This document shows, piece after piece, positions 1-8,894 of a stretch of DNA of 64,000 nucleotides. Position numbers and translations under genes: made by a program. The DNA is from SAR202 cluster bacterium bin127. Lineage in GTDB: Bacteria; Chloroflexota; Dehalococcoidia; Lucifugimonadales; Lucifugimonadaceae. Within the stretch, counting starts at the first letter, position 1, and every line of letters starts with the position of its first letter. The DNA is taken from the NCBI GenBank assembly GCA_002239045.1, contig MPNN01000001.1:124001-188000 (forward strand), in the 5' to 3' direction. The notes under the pieces are model-generated. The model saw only the letters and a list, made by a program, of their open reading frames with translations. It was not told where the DNA came from and searched no databases.

Positions 1-11
1 CACACGGATAA

Positions 12-1310
12 ATGGAAGAGATAGTCGCACCAGATTTCGGCGAGTCGGTTTTTGAAGCATCGGTAGGGAAGTGGTTCAAAATCGTCGGCGAGACGGTAGA
101 TGTCGGCGAACCGATCGTCGAACTGCACACTGACAAGGCCGTGCAGGAGATAAACGCGGTAAAAAGCGGCGTCATCGGGACGATCTTGAAGGAAGTGGAC
201 GATGTGGTCCGACCAGGCGACGCGTTGTGCGAATTCAGTTCCGAATCCGCGGTGGTTATTGATGACGTGGACGCAACCGTTGACGGCCAACCCGAAGATG
301 ACGAGCCGGCGACCCAAGAGTCCGAGACCACGACGATTGCAGCGTTGACGGAAGAGGTGGTCGAGCTGGAGGAAGCTGCGGACCAAGATGACGGATTCGT
401 CGAGATCCAGCTAAGTCCATTCGTTGAAGCACCACCTACGTCGATACTCGAAACCGCGATCGAAGAGGTTGCAGAAGTCGCAGCGGAGGACGACAGATCG
501 GAACATGAGGCTGAAGTCGAGGAAGCACCCGAATCGGAGGCCGATGATACCCCGTCCGCCGAACCTACGATCGCTCCTCAGATCGCGGACCTACGCAGAA
601 TCGAAGACGGTCGACCAGTGCGCCGAGAAAGGCTCTCTCGTCGTCGCTTGACAACTGCGAGACGCATGTCGCAGGTACAGGCGGAAGCTGTGATGACTAC
701 GACCTACAACGAGGTCGATATGCACGAGGTCATCCGCATCCGGCGCGAGTTCGGCGAACAGTTCATGGCCACGAATGGGGTCAAGCTAGGTTTTATGTCG
801 TTCTTCGTGAAGGCCGTGTTGAATGGACTTAAGGCATTCCCGATATTGAATTCGGAGTTGGATGGCGACGAACTCGTTTACAAGGAGTACTACGACGTTG
901 GCGTAGCGGTCGCCAGCGACCATGGGTTGGTGGTGCCGGTAGTCCGCGACGCGGACCAGAAATCATTCGCTGAGATTGAACAGGAAATCCGCGGCTTCGC
1001 GGAAAAGGCCGGTAGTGGCTCGTTCTCCCTCGCAGACCTTGTCGGGGGAACATTCACCATCACCAATGGCGGAGTATTCGGTTCGATGATGTCGACGCCG
1101 ATACTGAATCCGCCGCAGGTCGGCATCTTGGGTATGCACAACATCGTCGACCGGCCAGTCGTCATTGACGGGCAGATCGACATCCGGCCAATGATGTACC
1201 TTGCGGTGACCTACGACCATCGCGTCGTTGAGGGTGCGCACGCGGTCCAGTTCCTGACCACGATCAAGGAATCGTTGGAATCAGCCGAACTTTTGATGCT
1301 GGCGAGTTGA
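12..1310 (+). CDS. Dihydrolipoamide acyltransferase (E2) of a 2-oxoacid dehydrogenase complex
   Basis: Transfers acyl groups from lipoyl-lysine to CoA in a 2-oxoglutarate/pyruvate-type dehydrogenase complex. Residues 1-75 form a lipoyl domain with lipoyl lysine K42 in the TDKA motif; the GESV start resembles SucB-type E2. Residues about 76-200 are a Glu/Ala/Val-rich acidic linker, followed by the acyltransferase domain to 432 with catalytic H403 in DHRVVEG. Two oddities: I find no peripheral-subunit-binding domain between linker and catalytic domain, and the usual HxxxDG Asp is Glu407. The ATG at 12 is chosen because the lipoyl fold starts at once. E1 genes would be expected upstream, outside the window. 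Which 2-oxoacid is used cannot be read from the sequence. Confidence 0.88.
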   Translation: MEEIVAPDFGESVFEASVGKWFKIVGETVDVGEPIVELHTDKAVQEINAVKSGVIGTILKEVDDVVRPGDALCEFSSESAVVIDDVDATVDGQPEDDEPATQESETTTIAALTEEVVELEEAADQDDGFVEIQLSPFVEAPPTSILETAIEEVAEVAAEDDRSEHEAEVEEAPESEADDTPSAEPTIAPQIADLRRIEDGRPVRRERLSRRRLTTARRMSQVQAEAVMTTTYNEVDMHEVIRIRREFGEQFMATNGVKLGFMSFFVKAVLNGLKAFPILNSELDGDELVYKEYYDVGVAVASDHGLVVPVVRDADQKSFAEIEQEIRGFAEKAGSGSFSLADLVGGTFTITNGGVFGSMMSTPILNPPQVGILGMHNIVDRPVVIDGQIDIRPMMYLAVTYDHRVVEGAHAVQFLTTIKESLESAELLMLAS

Positions 1311-1328
1311 ACCGGATTAACGTCCAAC

Positions 1329-2555
1329 CTACAGTCTGAAGTTCGCCTCTGCCTTGTCGGCGATGTAGTTGCCGATAACCAGCGACGACGTGGCACCGGG
1401 GGAAGGTGCATTGAGAACATGGACTGCCGTCGCGCTTTCGTCGATGCGGAAATCGTCTAGGAGAGAGCCATCGCTATGAACAGCCTGGGCGCGCACGCCT
1501 GAACCGCCGGGTGCGAGGTCCGACTTCTTCAATGACGGCATCAATTTCCGAAGGCTATTCAAGAAGACATCCTTGCGCAACGAGCGATTCATCTCCCACA
1601 ACCCGACCTTCCAACTCTTCAGGGACATCTTCCAGAATCCCGGGAAGGTTACCGTTCGACCGAAATCGACGAACGAAAAATCGCGCTTGCGGTAGCCTTC
1701 GCGTTTCATAGCCAAGACCGCGTTCGGTCCGGCTTCAACCCACCCCTTCATGGTCTGTGTCAGATGGACGCCGAGGAACGGGAACGAGGGATCCGGTACC
1801 GGGTAGATCAGTCCCTTGACCATGTGCTCGCTAGACTTCGCGAGAGTGTAATATTCGCCGCGGAATGGGACGATTCTCAGACCTGGGTTGACGCCGCTCA
1901 TCGCCGCGATCAAATCGGAGTGAAGCCCGGCGCAATTGACGAGGTACTTCGTTTCGATCTCTCCCGATGTGGTCTCAACTGTGTAGTTGGTACCGTCGGA
2001 GCCTTGACCGTTAGGGATGATGTTCTTGACTTCGGAATTGAACTGGATGTTCCCGCCGAGAGATTGCACCTTCTCGCTGTAGACATCAGCAACCTTGCGA
2101 TAATCGACGATGCCAGTCTTGGGTGCGTAAAGTGCCTTTGTGCCTTCGACAAACGGTTCGATCTCGCCCATCTCTTCGCGATCAACGATTCTCAAACCTT
2201 CTACGGCGTTGTTGGTGCCGCGTTCCCAAAGGTCCTCTAGTCTCGCTTCCTCGGCTGGATTGGTGGCGACGATCAGCTTGCCACACTCCCACACCGGGAT
2301 CTCGTTGTCGAGACAGAACTGCGTCATGCTGGCGCGGCCCTCGACACAGAACTGGGCTTTGAACGATCCCGGCTTGTAGTAGATGCCGGAGTGGATGACG
2401 CCGCTGTTGTGACCCGACTGTTGCGACGCCGGCCCGTCGGCCTTTTCGACCACCGTAAGCTTCAACCCGGGCTTTCGTTGCAACAGCTCCATCGCTGTCG
2501 ACAGCCCAATCAGCCCCGCTCCGACGATGGTTACGTCCTGCCGGCCGTTATTCAA
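1329..2555 (-). CDS. lhgO: L-2-hydroxyglutarate oxidase (FAD-dependent)
   Basis: Oxidises L-2-hydroxyglutarate to 2-oxoglutarate, usually passing electrons to the quinone pool at the membrane. The N-terminus has a Rossmann FAD motif GAGLIG (residues 12-17), followed by the HNSGVIHSGIYY signature of the LhgO/L2HGDH family. At 408 residues it is of family length. The start is TTG at 2555 with AAAGG upstream; there is no ATG near. It converges with the E2 gene (18 nt between stops) and diverges from lutABC, so the neighbourhood oxidises 2-hydroxy acids and may feed 2-oxoglutarate to the adjacent dehydrogenase (inference). Confidence 0.9.
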   Translation of the reverse strand: MNNGRQDVTIVGAGLIGLSTAMELLQRKPGLKLTVVEKADGPASQQSGHNSGVIHSGIYYKPGSFKAQFCVEGRASMTQFCLDNEIPVWECGKLIVATNPAEEARLEDLWERGTNNAVEGLRIVDREEMGEIEPFVEGTKALYAPKTGIVDYRKVADVYSEKVQSLGGNIQFNSEVKNIIPNGQGSDGTNYTVETTSGEIETKYLVNCAGLHSDLIAAMSGVNPGLRIVPFRGEYYTLAKSSEHMVKGLIYPVPDPSFPFLGVHLTQTMKGWVEAGPNAVLAMKREGYRKRDFSFVDFGRTVTFPGFWKMSLKSWKVGLWEMNRSLRKDVFLNSLRKLMPSLKKSDLAPGGSGVRAQAVHSDGSLLDDFRIDESATAVHVLNAPSPGATSSLVIGNYIADKAEANFRL

Positions 2556-2695
2556 TTTTCAAGCCTTTCGTTCAGAAATTGCGGGCGTCAATCACGAGTT
2601 GCACACGCGGTTTCATCGGCGTATCGACACTAACCCAAGTTTAGCAGTGAGGTTGTGGGTGGTTAGTTGCCGAAGGGTTTTATGCTGAATGTGTT

Positions 2696-3475
2696 GTGAA
2701 ACGTGAAAACACCTCAGAACGTCCGCGTCGCGTGAATCTATTTGTGACCTGTTTGGTGGATCAATTCATGCCAAACGTCGGCATGAGCGTCGTCAATATC
2801 TTAGAGGCGCAAGGGATCGAGGTGCATTTCCCACCCGATCAAACTTGCTGCGGCCAACCGGCGTTCAACAGCGGTTTCCGAAACGACGCGCGGCCCGTTG
2901 CCTCGAGATTTTTGGACATCTTCGAGGCGACCGATGGCCCGATAGTTTGTCCGTCAGGATCATGTGCCGCTATGGTCCGCAATTTCTATACCGATCTCTT
3001 TCGCGATCACCCTGATGAGCTAGCCCGTGCCGAGAAACTCGCCCGCCGCGTTTATGAAGTGACGGAGTTCATCGTGGATGTTCTCGGCGTCGAAGACCTC
3101 GAGGTGCGCAAAGATATCGACGCCACCTACCATCGCTGCTGTCATCTATTGCGAGAGCTGCACGTTGACGAGCAACCGAACGCGCTGCTTGAAAATGTTG
3201 ACGGTTTGGATCTTAAGCCGATGGAGCGAGACGAAGTGTGTTGCGGGTTCGGCGGAGCGTTTTCGGTCAAGATGTCCGATGTCTCAACGGCGATGCTAGA
3301 CGAAAAGTTGGACAACGTAGTGGCTACGGGCGCATCGACGCTCATAGCCGGTGATACCGGATGCATCATGCATATGCAGGGCGGACTACGACGGCGCGGA
3401 TCCGACGTCCAAGTGGTACATATCGCAGAGTTGCTGGATAGCCAATCCGATCTGAGCCGGGCCGAACAACGATGA
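2696..3475 (+). CDS. lutA: L-lactate oxidation iron-sulfur subunit LutA (CCG-domain protein)
   Basis: Subunit of the LutABC/LldEFG L-lactate dehydrogenase, which oxidises lactate to pyruvate. It carries the two cysteine-rich CCG motifs of the family: CCGQPAFNSG at residues 51-60 and CCGFGG from residue 182. Its 259 residues are close to the usual LutA length. The start is GTG at 2696. It is the first gene of the operon and overlaps lutB by four bases (ATGA), which indicates translational coupling. The 140-nt gap to the divergent lhgO should hold both promoters. Confidence 0.92.
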   Translation: MKRENTSERPRRVNLFVTCLVDQFMPNVGMSVVNILEAQGIEVHFPPDQTCCGQPAFNSGFRNDARPVASRFLDIFEATDGPIVCPSGSCAAMVRNFYTDLFRDHPDELARAEKLARRVYEVTEFIVDVLGVEDLEVRKDIDATYHRCCHLLRELHVDEQPNALLENVDGLDLKPMERDEVCCGFGGAFSVKMSDVSTAMLDEKLDNVVATGASTLIAGDTGCIMHMQGGLRRRGSDVQVVHIAELLDSQSDLSRAEQR

Positions 3476-4899
3476 AATCAACGACTTCAGCATTTCGCAG
3501 CGCGGCATCTCAGGCTCTCGCCGATGTTCGATTGCAGCAGGCGCACGAAGTCGTCTACAACGGTTTTCACCGTGCACGATTATCGGCTGCCGGAGCTACC
3601 GAGGATTGGGAGGCCCAACGCACCCTGGGCAAGGCGATTAAGGACCACACCATCGCCAACCTCGACTACTACCTGGATATGCTCGCCAACAACGTCGAGA
3701 AGAACGGCGGCAAGGTTTATTTCGCCAGCGATGCCGCGGATGCGAATGCATACGTCCGAGGGATCGCCGAGAAAAACGATGTCCAGACGGTAATCAAGAG
3801 CAAATCGATGGTCTCAGAGGAGATGGGACTCAATCATGTCCTAGAAGCCGATGGCATCGAAGTCGTTGAGACCGATTTGGGCGAGTATATCGTCCAATTG
3901 GCAGGTGAGGCACCGTACCACATCATCGCGCCCGCCATACACAAGACGAAGGCCCAAGTAGCTGACCTCTTGGCGGAAGAGTCGAAGACGGAACGACGTG
4001 AGACCGCGGAAGAACTGACCCAGCAAGCGCGTGAGATGTTGCGAGGGGTGTTCCAGCGCGCCGACATGTCCGTAACGGGTGCGAACTTTGCCGTTTCGGA
4101 GACCGGTTCCATCGTGCTCGTCACGAACGAAGGCAACGGGAGGATGGCGACATCGATGCCGCGTATCCACGTGGCTGCGATGGGTATGGAAAAGCTCGTC
4201 CCCTCAGCAGCTGACCTGAGCGCGATGCTGCGAATTCTCATCCGATCTGCTACTGGCCAGCGGATATCGGCATATGTGACGATGGTCAACGGACCGCGCG
4301 CGCACGATGAGGAAGACGGGCCGGAAGAGTTTCACCTCGTAATCATGAACAACGGTCGGGACCGGTTGCTCCGCGACGATTCCTTACGTGAGGCGCTTAA
4401 CTGCATACGTTGCGGTGCCTGCATGAACTCATGTCCGGTCTACCGCAAGGTCGGAGGGCACTCTTACGGCTGGGTCTACCCCGGACCGATTGGATCCATC
4501 GTCTCACCAGTTTTGACCGGTCTCAAGGATGGGGCCAAGTTGCCTGCCGCGTCATCGCTTTGCGGCGCTTGCCACGAGGCATGTCCGGTGAAGATCAACA
4601 TCCCGCGCATGTTGCTCGAACTACGAGCACAGTCAGCGGAGGGCGTACCCGATCCACTACAAAGGGCGTCAGGTTTCGGAGAGCGGATGACGTGGAAGGC
4701 TTGGCAGAAGGGCATGATGAGCCGATCTCGATTCGAAGCTGGGTCGAGCATCGGAAAGTTGGTTGCTGCGCCATTGAAAAAGGACGGTTGGCTGAAGAAA
4801 ATGCCACCGCCGATCTCTGGTTGGACCGACAGTCGCGATTTCCCGGCGCCAGCATCGAAGTCGTTCGGCAAATGGTTCGCCGAGCGTAAACGAGATTAG
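3472..4899 (+). CDS. lutB: L-lactate oxidation iron-sulfur subunit LutB
   Basis: Large Fe-S subunit of the LutABC complex. It has an N-terminal LUD domain (roughly residues 60-290) and two ferredoxin-like 4Fe-4S motifs, CIRCGACMNSC from residue 311 and CGACHEAC from residue 364, followed by a short basic C-terminus. At 475 residues it fits the family. It overlaps the lutA stop by four bases. Downstream, a small membrane protein gene separates it from lutC, which is not the usual gene order. Confidence 0.93.
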   Translation: MKSTTSAFRSAASQALADVRLQQAHEVVYNGFHRARLSAAGATEDWEAQRTLGKAIKDHTIANLDYYLDMLANNVEKNGGKVYFASDAADANAYVRGIAEKNDVQTVIKSKSMVSEEMGLNHVLEADGIEVVETDLGEYIVQLAGEAPYHIIAPAIHKTKAQVADLLAEESKTERRETAEELTQQAREMLRGVFQRADMSVTGANFAVSETGSIVLVTNEGNGRMATSMPRIHVAAMGMEKLVPSAADLSAMLRILIRSATGQRISAYVTMVNGPRAHDEEDGPEEFHLVIMNNGRDRLLRDDSLREALNCIRCGACMNSCPVYRKVGGHSYGWVYPGPIGSIVSPVLTGLKDGAKLPAASSLCGACHEACPVKINIPRMLLELRAQSAEGVPDPLQRASGFGERMTWKAWQKGMMSRSRFEAGSSIGKLVAAPLKKDGWLKKMPPPISGWTDSRDFPAPASKSFGKWFAERKRD

Positions 4900-4941
4900 A
4901 TTTGTCCATTAGTTCGTCGGTAGCTAAACAGAGAGGAAATC

Positions 4942-5160
4942 GTGAACGACAACAGTTCTCCAGACATCGCGTTACCCGTGCCCAGCATCCCCAGATACAT
5001 CATCGGCATCATCGTCGGCGTCGTCTCGGTGATTCTCGGCGCGTTCATCTTGACGGAACCAACTTGGTTGAGGATTCTGATATTGGTACTAGGAGTGATC
5101 CAGCTAATCGTCTCCGCCTTCCACACGCGTCAGGTGATTCGATACTTTTCCTCGAGATGA
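4942..5160 (+). CDS. Small two-helix membrane protein inside the lut operon
   Basis: A 72-residue protein, not recognised as a named family. Two hydrophobic segments are visible (about residues 18-38 and 42-61), separated by a short polar turn, with a basic C-terminus. The GTG start has AGAGGAAA upstream at good spacing. It lies 42 nt after lutB and 21 nt before lutC on the same strand, so it is probably co-transcribed. A role in membrane tethering of the Lut complex is possible but purely inferred. Confidence 0.65.
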   Translation: MNDNSSPDIALPVPSIPRYIIGIIVGVVSVILGAFILTEPTWLRILILVLGVIQLIVSAFHTRQVIRYFSSR

Positions 5161-5181
5161 CCTCCGAATAGTCAACCTATC

Positions 5182-5925
5182 ATGGACCGCCACGAATTCT
5201 TATCAAACGTCAGCGCCGCGTTGGGGCGCGCTGGACCTACGGCCGATGTGGGACCTTCGCCGGTTCGCTATCCTGACCTGGCCGAAGCACAAATCGCCGC
5301 TGAAAAGACGCGTATTGATGTCGCCGCAAAATCGACCGAGCTTCTTGACGACGCGGCAGATGCCATGAAGACCGCGGGTTGGAAGGTCCATCGAGCGGAG
5401 ACGATCGAGGATGTCGGGGACCTCATCGCTGAGATATGCCGCGACATTGGCGCGGACACCGCTTTGCGCTCCGGTCACGAAGTCTTAGACCAAGCCCGAA
5501 TCGATTCAGCGCTGGAGCGATCTGGGGTCGATCTTCGAAACATGACGCTCGGCGACGAGATGTCGGAAGAGGACCGCGCCGAGTTGCGGTCGGCTCACCG
5601 CAAGGAAGTCTTCCGAACCAACGTCGGCATCACCGGCGGCGATTACGTCATCGCCGAAACCGGGACACTTGTCATACACCCAAAGAAAGGCGTGTCGCGA
5701 TTAACCTCGTTGGCGCCACCAGTCCACATCGCGGTAATTGAGCGCGGGCAAGTTCTACCATCGCTCGATGAACTCTTCCTCCTCGAACACGTCGACATCC
5801 ACGGCGGAGACCGCCACGCGGCGATGAATCTGATTTCCGGGCCGTCGCGCACTGGCGACATCGAAGCGACCATCGTTCATGGTATTCACGGACCGACAGA
5901 GACACACGTCATTCTAGTGGGTTGA
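5182..5925 (+). CDS. lutC: L-lactate oxidation subunit LutC (LUD domain)
   Basis: Third subunit of the LutABC/LldG complex. A single LUD domain fills most of the 247 residues; the GITGGDYVIAETGTLV stretch around residues 150-165 is typical of the family. ATG start at 5182. The stop is 12 nt from the stop of the convergent membrane gene. Together with lutA and lutB this gives a complete lactate-oxidising set. Confidence 0.9.
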   Translation: MDRHEFLSNVSAALGRAGPTADVGPSPVRYPDLAEAQIAAEKTRIDVAAKSTELLDDAADAMKTAGWKVHRAETIEDVGDLIAEICRDIGADTALRSGHEVLDQARIDSALERSGVDLRNMTLGDEMSEEDRAELRSAHRKEVFRTNVGITGGDYVIAETGTLVIHPKKGVSRLTSLAPPVHIAVIERGQVLPSLDELFLLEHVDIHGGDRHAAMNLISGPSRTGDIEATIVHGIHGPTETHVILVG

Positions 5926-5937
5926 GTTCTGCGAACA

Positions 5938-6942
5938 TCAACTGGAACCGCGGTTTACTGACGGTGACTCCTTGCCGGGATGTTGATCAATGTCTGGGGT
6001 TTTGTGCGGCAAACTATCTCGTGCCTCAGCTGAAAACATATTTGCGGCAGCGGATGCCAACAATACCAGCAACGCTGGTGCCGACCATAACAATGGTCCA
6101 TAATTGGGAGGCATACCGGGCGATACCTCAGAGGGCCAACGGAAAGAAATCGCATAAGCGACAATCACGCCGACGCAGAAGGCCAATAAACCTAAATTCC
6201 GTTGAAGTCTCGGCTTTGTAATCTTGGAAACAAGGATGAATGTGAGATAAATGACAATTCCTTCCATGTAGTGAACGTGGTATCCTCGGATATAATTTAC
6301 TCCGTGAACAAATTCGATAAAATCAATGAAGCCATAGTTCGGATTTATAAAGAAAAAATAATAGGCATCAATCATGATCGAATAGGATGCACCCGGCCAA
6401 GCAATACATCCTGCCAAAACCGAAAATCTCGTCGGATCGCTACGGATTTTGGACCCTAACGTCAACCAGCTGCGGTAGACTGCTTTCAATCGGTGGACCC
6501 GGACGGTACTTGGCACTATCGCAATTATGAGAGAAGCTAACGCCAAAGTGTCCAATATGGAGGCTTTACTCGAGCTCACAGAGGGAAATTCGCGTTTAAC
6601 TGGCAGAGTTGTATGAGTTACGTCGTATGTTTCGTTCCATATCGTTAAAATCATGAATGCCGTCAGAAGGACAAACCCTGCACCCGGCCATCGTAACGTA
6701 TCAAAAAAACGAATTACCATCGCCAACAAACTCGACCGGATCACTACAATTAGACATAAAAGCAACAAATCCCGCAGGTCTGATCCAGGACTGCCAAAAT
6801 AGGTGATCAATGAGGCGATGATTGCGGAAAGTCCGATCAATATCATTGCCGCAAAAGTGATTATCCTCGGCAGATCCACTGACGTAAACGGCATCACGAT
6901 CCGGGTATTGAATGCGGTTATGAATGAGTTTGGGCTGGACAA
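5938..6942 (-). CDS. Multi-pass membrane protein of unknown function
   Basis: A 334-residue protein with about seven or eight hydrophobic segments, beginning near residue 25; the last 35 residues are polar. I do not recognise the family. The DNA is visibly AT-richer than both neighbours over the whole gene, and the codons follow, which suggests acquisition from another source. It stands alone between two convergently or similarly oriented metabolic units. No catalytic motif stands out apart from several Tyr and His residues in a YHVHYMEG stretch near a membrane segment. Confidence 0.7.
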   Translation of the reverse strand: MSSPNSFITAFNTRIVMPFTSVDLPRIITFAAMILIGLSAIIASLITYFGSPGSDLRDLLLLCLIVVIRSSLLAMVIRFFDTLRWPGAGFVLLTAFMILTIWNETYDVTHTTLPVKREFPSVSSSKASILDTLALASLIIAIVPSTVRVHRLKAVYRSWLTLGSKIRSDPTRFSVLAGCIAWPGASYSIMIDAYYFFFINPNYGFIDFIEFVHGVNYIRGYHVHYMEGIVIYLTFILVSKITKPRLQRNLGLLAFCVGVIVAYAISFRWPSEVSPGMPPNYGPLLWSAPALLVLLASAAANMFSAEARDSLPHKTPDIDQHPGKESPSVNRGSS

Positions 6943-7073
6943 TGCTTCAGTTGGACTGTTCCGCTTTCGGGTGTAGCCGGTAACTTCAGCGACACCTTTG
7001 GGGTATCTGTTGGATTGAGGTTACCATCTGAATTTGGGCCTCGATCGCCTCGGCAAAAATCTGGCGAGGAACA

Positions 7074-8243
7074 TTAAATGTCTTGAACGACATTTCGAGT
7101 TGAAGTATTGCGAAGGGTTATTCGCAACGCCCGACAGGCCTGCTCCGTCGCCTTGGCAACTAGCGCCGCGGTATCGGACATGGCATCCTCAAGCGTCATA
7201 CAGCAGTCGAGGATGCTGAACGCGGCGTCGATCCCATGGTCGTGCACCAATTCGTAACCATCACCCAAACTGCCGGAGATCGCAATCGTTGGGATGCCGC
7301 GGGCCCTCGCACGTTGTGCGACCGCTACCGGCGCCTTGTTGAAGACGGTCGATCGATCTGTCTGTCCCTCGCCTACGATCACAAGAGAAGCATTTTCAAG
7401 GCGAGATTCCAGATCTAAAGCATCAACGACGATGTCCGCGCCAGGGCGCAGTTGAGCGTTGGCAAAGGCCATAAGACCGGCACCCAAACCGCCGGCCGCT
7501 CCAGCACCGGGGACTTCTATGACATCTTTGCCGAGGTCCCGCATTAGCAGTTCGCCGAAGCGATGTAGCGAATTGTCGAGATATTCAACCATCGCAGCAT
7601 CGGCGCCTTTTTGCGGGCCAAAGATTGCAGACGCGCCAGTTTCGCCGCATAGCGGGTTGTTTACATCGCATGCCACGTCAATCGTCGCTTCGGACAAACG
7701 AGCGTCAAGCCCAGAAACGTCGATACTACGCAAGTCGGCCAACGCACCGCCGCCACGTACGAGTTCGTCGCCATCGGCATCGAGCAGTGTGGCACCGAGC
7801 GCCTGCGCCATGCCCGCACCGCCATCATTCGTCGCGCTGCCGCCGATCCCGATAATCAGGTGTCGATACCCGGCGTCAAGCGCGAGCGACATTAGTTGAC
7901 CTACGCCATAGGTTGAGGTGACGAGCGGATTTCGTTCTTCGGGTTTCAGCAGCGCGAGTCCGGATGATCGCGCCATCTCGATGACGGCGGTACTCCCATC
8001 GCCCAACGCGCCCCATACGACATCGATGGGCCGTCCCAATGGGTCGTCTACGGTGGCAGTCATGATCTCGCCGTCTGACGCGTCCACTAGCGACTGCAAC
8101 GTCCCGTCACCTCCGTCCGCTACGGGGACCAACTGAGTCTCCGCATTGGGCCATACCCGGAGCACGCCCTCGCGCATTGCTTGGGCAATCTCGATGCCGC
8201 GCAGACTCTCTTTGAACTCTTGGGGGGCGATCACGATCTTCAT
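7074..8243 (-). CDS. Glycerate 2-kinase (GlxK/GarK family)
   Basis: Phosphorylates D-glycerate, normally to 2-phosphoglycerate in this family. The protein begins with the family signature (KIVIAPQEFKESL), followed by VADGGDGT near residue 43 and GIGGSATNDGG near residue 131; 389 residues is family length. It follows gmk by 24 nt on the same strand and probably ends the tyrA-aroA-gmk transcript. It may salvage glycerate from sugar-acid or glyoxylate breakdown. Confidence 0.9.
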   Translation of the reverse strand: MKIVIAPQEFKESLRGIEIAQAMREGVLRVWPNAETQLVPVADGGDGTLQSLVDASDGEIMTATVDDPLGRPIDVVWGALGDGSTAVIEMARSSGLALLKPEERNPLVTSTYGVGQLMSLALDAGYRHLIIGIGGSATNDGGAGMAQALGATLLDADGDELVRGGGALADLRSIDVSGLDARLSEATIDVACDVNNPLCGETGASAIFGPQKGADAAMVEYLDNSLHRFGELLMRDLGKDVIEVPGAGAAGGLGAGLMAFANAQLRPGADIVVDALDLESRLENASLVIVGEGQTDRSTVFNKAPVAVAQRARARGIPTIAISGSLGDGYELVHDHGIDAAFSILDCCMTLEDAMSDTAALVAKATEQACRALRITLRNTSTRNVVQDI

Positions 8244-8267
8244 TTGGCTTAACCCGTATGCATCAAT

Positions 8268-8894
8268 CTAGATTTTGACTTTGCGAGGTGGAACACGACG
8301 AGATTCTCGGTGGACGATGTCGGTAACTTCATTCACTGCGGCTTCCAACTGTCCTTCATGATTGACAACTTGGTAGTCGAATATTGGCGATGTCGCTATC
8401 TCATCTTCCGCCGCCGCGAGCCTAGTTTCGATCTCAGATTGACTGTTCAGACCTCGCCGTTCGATGCGCCGCTGCAATACCGCCATGTCCGGTGGATGGA
8501 CAAAAATCATCAATGCTTCGGGAGCGATCTCTTTGATCCTCAACGCCCCTTGCACATCAACCCGGATGATGACGTGATCGCCAGCCGCGATTGCGTCCCT
8601 GACCTGCTGTTTGGGAACGCCGTAGTAGTTGCCGAAAACCCGGGCCCACTCGAGCAGTTCATCCGTCTCGATCCGACGTTGAAATTCTTCAATATCCAAG
8701 AAGTGGTGGTTGATGCCTTCGCGTTCCCCGGGTCGCGGGTCTCTAGTCGTTGCGGTAACCGTGAAGTGATAGTTCAATCCGCGACCGGCCATGCCTTCGA
8801 TGATCACGTCCTTGCCAACGCCTGACGGCCCGGAGATGACGACGACGAGAGGATTGTATTCGTCGATACTGCCTGGGCCATCGTTTTCAGTCAA
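8268..8894 (-). CDS. gmk: Guanylate kinase
   Basis: Converts GMP to GDP using ATP. It shows a P-loop GPSGVGKD, the TTRDPRPGE GMP-binding motif, a GNYYGVPK segment and RVDVQGA. I place the start at TTG 8894, giving 208 residues, the usual length; the open frame continues upstream to an ATG at 9119, but that extension lies inside aroA and lacks family similarity. From this TTG the gene overlaps the end of aroA by 8 nt. In many bacteria cytidylate kinase follows aroA, so guanylate kinase here is a different partner. Confidence 0.9.
   Translation of the reverse strand: MTENDGPGSIDEYNPLVVVISGPSGVGKDVIIEGMAGRGLNYHFTVTATTRDPRPGEREGINHHFLDIEEFQRRIETDELLEWARVFGNYYGVPKQQVRDAIAAGDHVIIRVDVQGALRIKEIAPEALMIFVHPPDMAVLQRRIERRGLNSQSEIETRLAAAEDEIATSPIFDYQVVNHEGQLEAAVNEVTDIVHRESRRVPPRKVKI

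Noticed and set aside
4410..4889. 159-codon frame inside lutB.
   Set aside because: Lies in another frame of a clear Fe-S protein gene; basic, low-complexity product typical of shadow frames.
7107..7128. TTGCGAA/TTCGCAA hairpin near the end of the glycerate kinase gene.
   Set aside because: It is within the coding region and not followed by a T-run.
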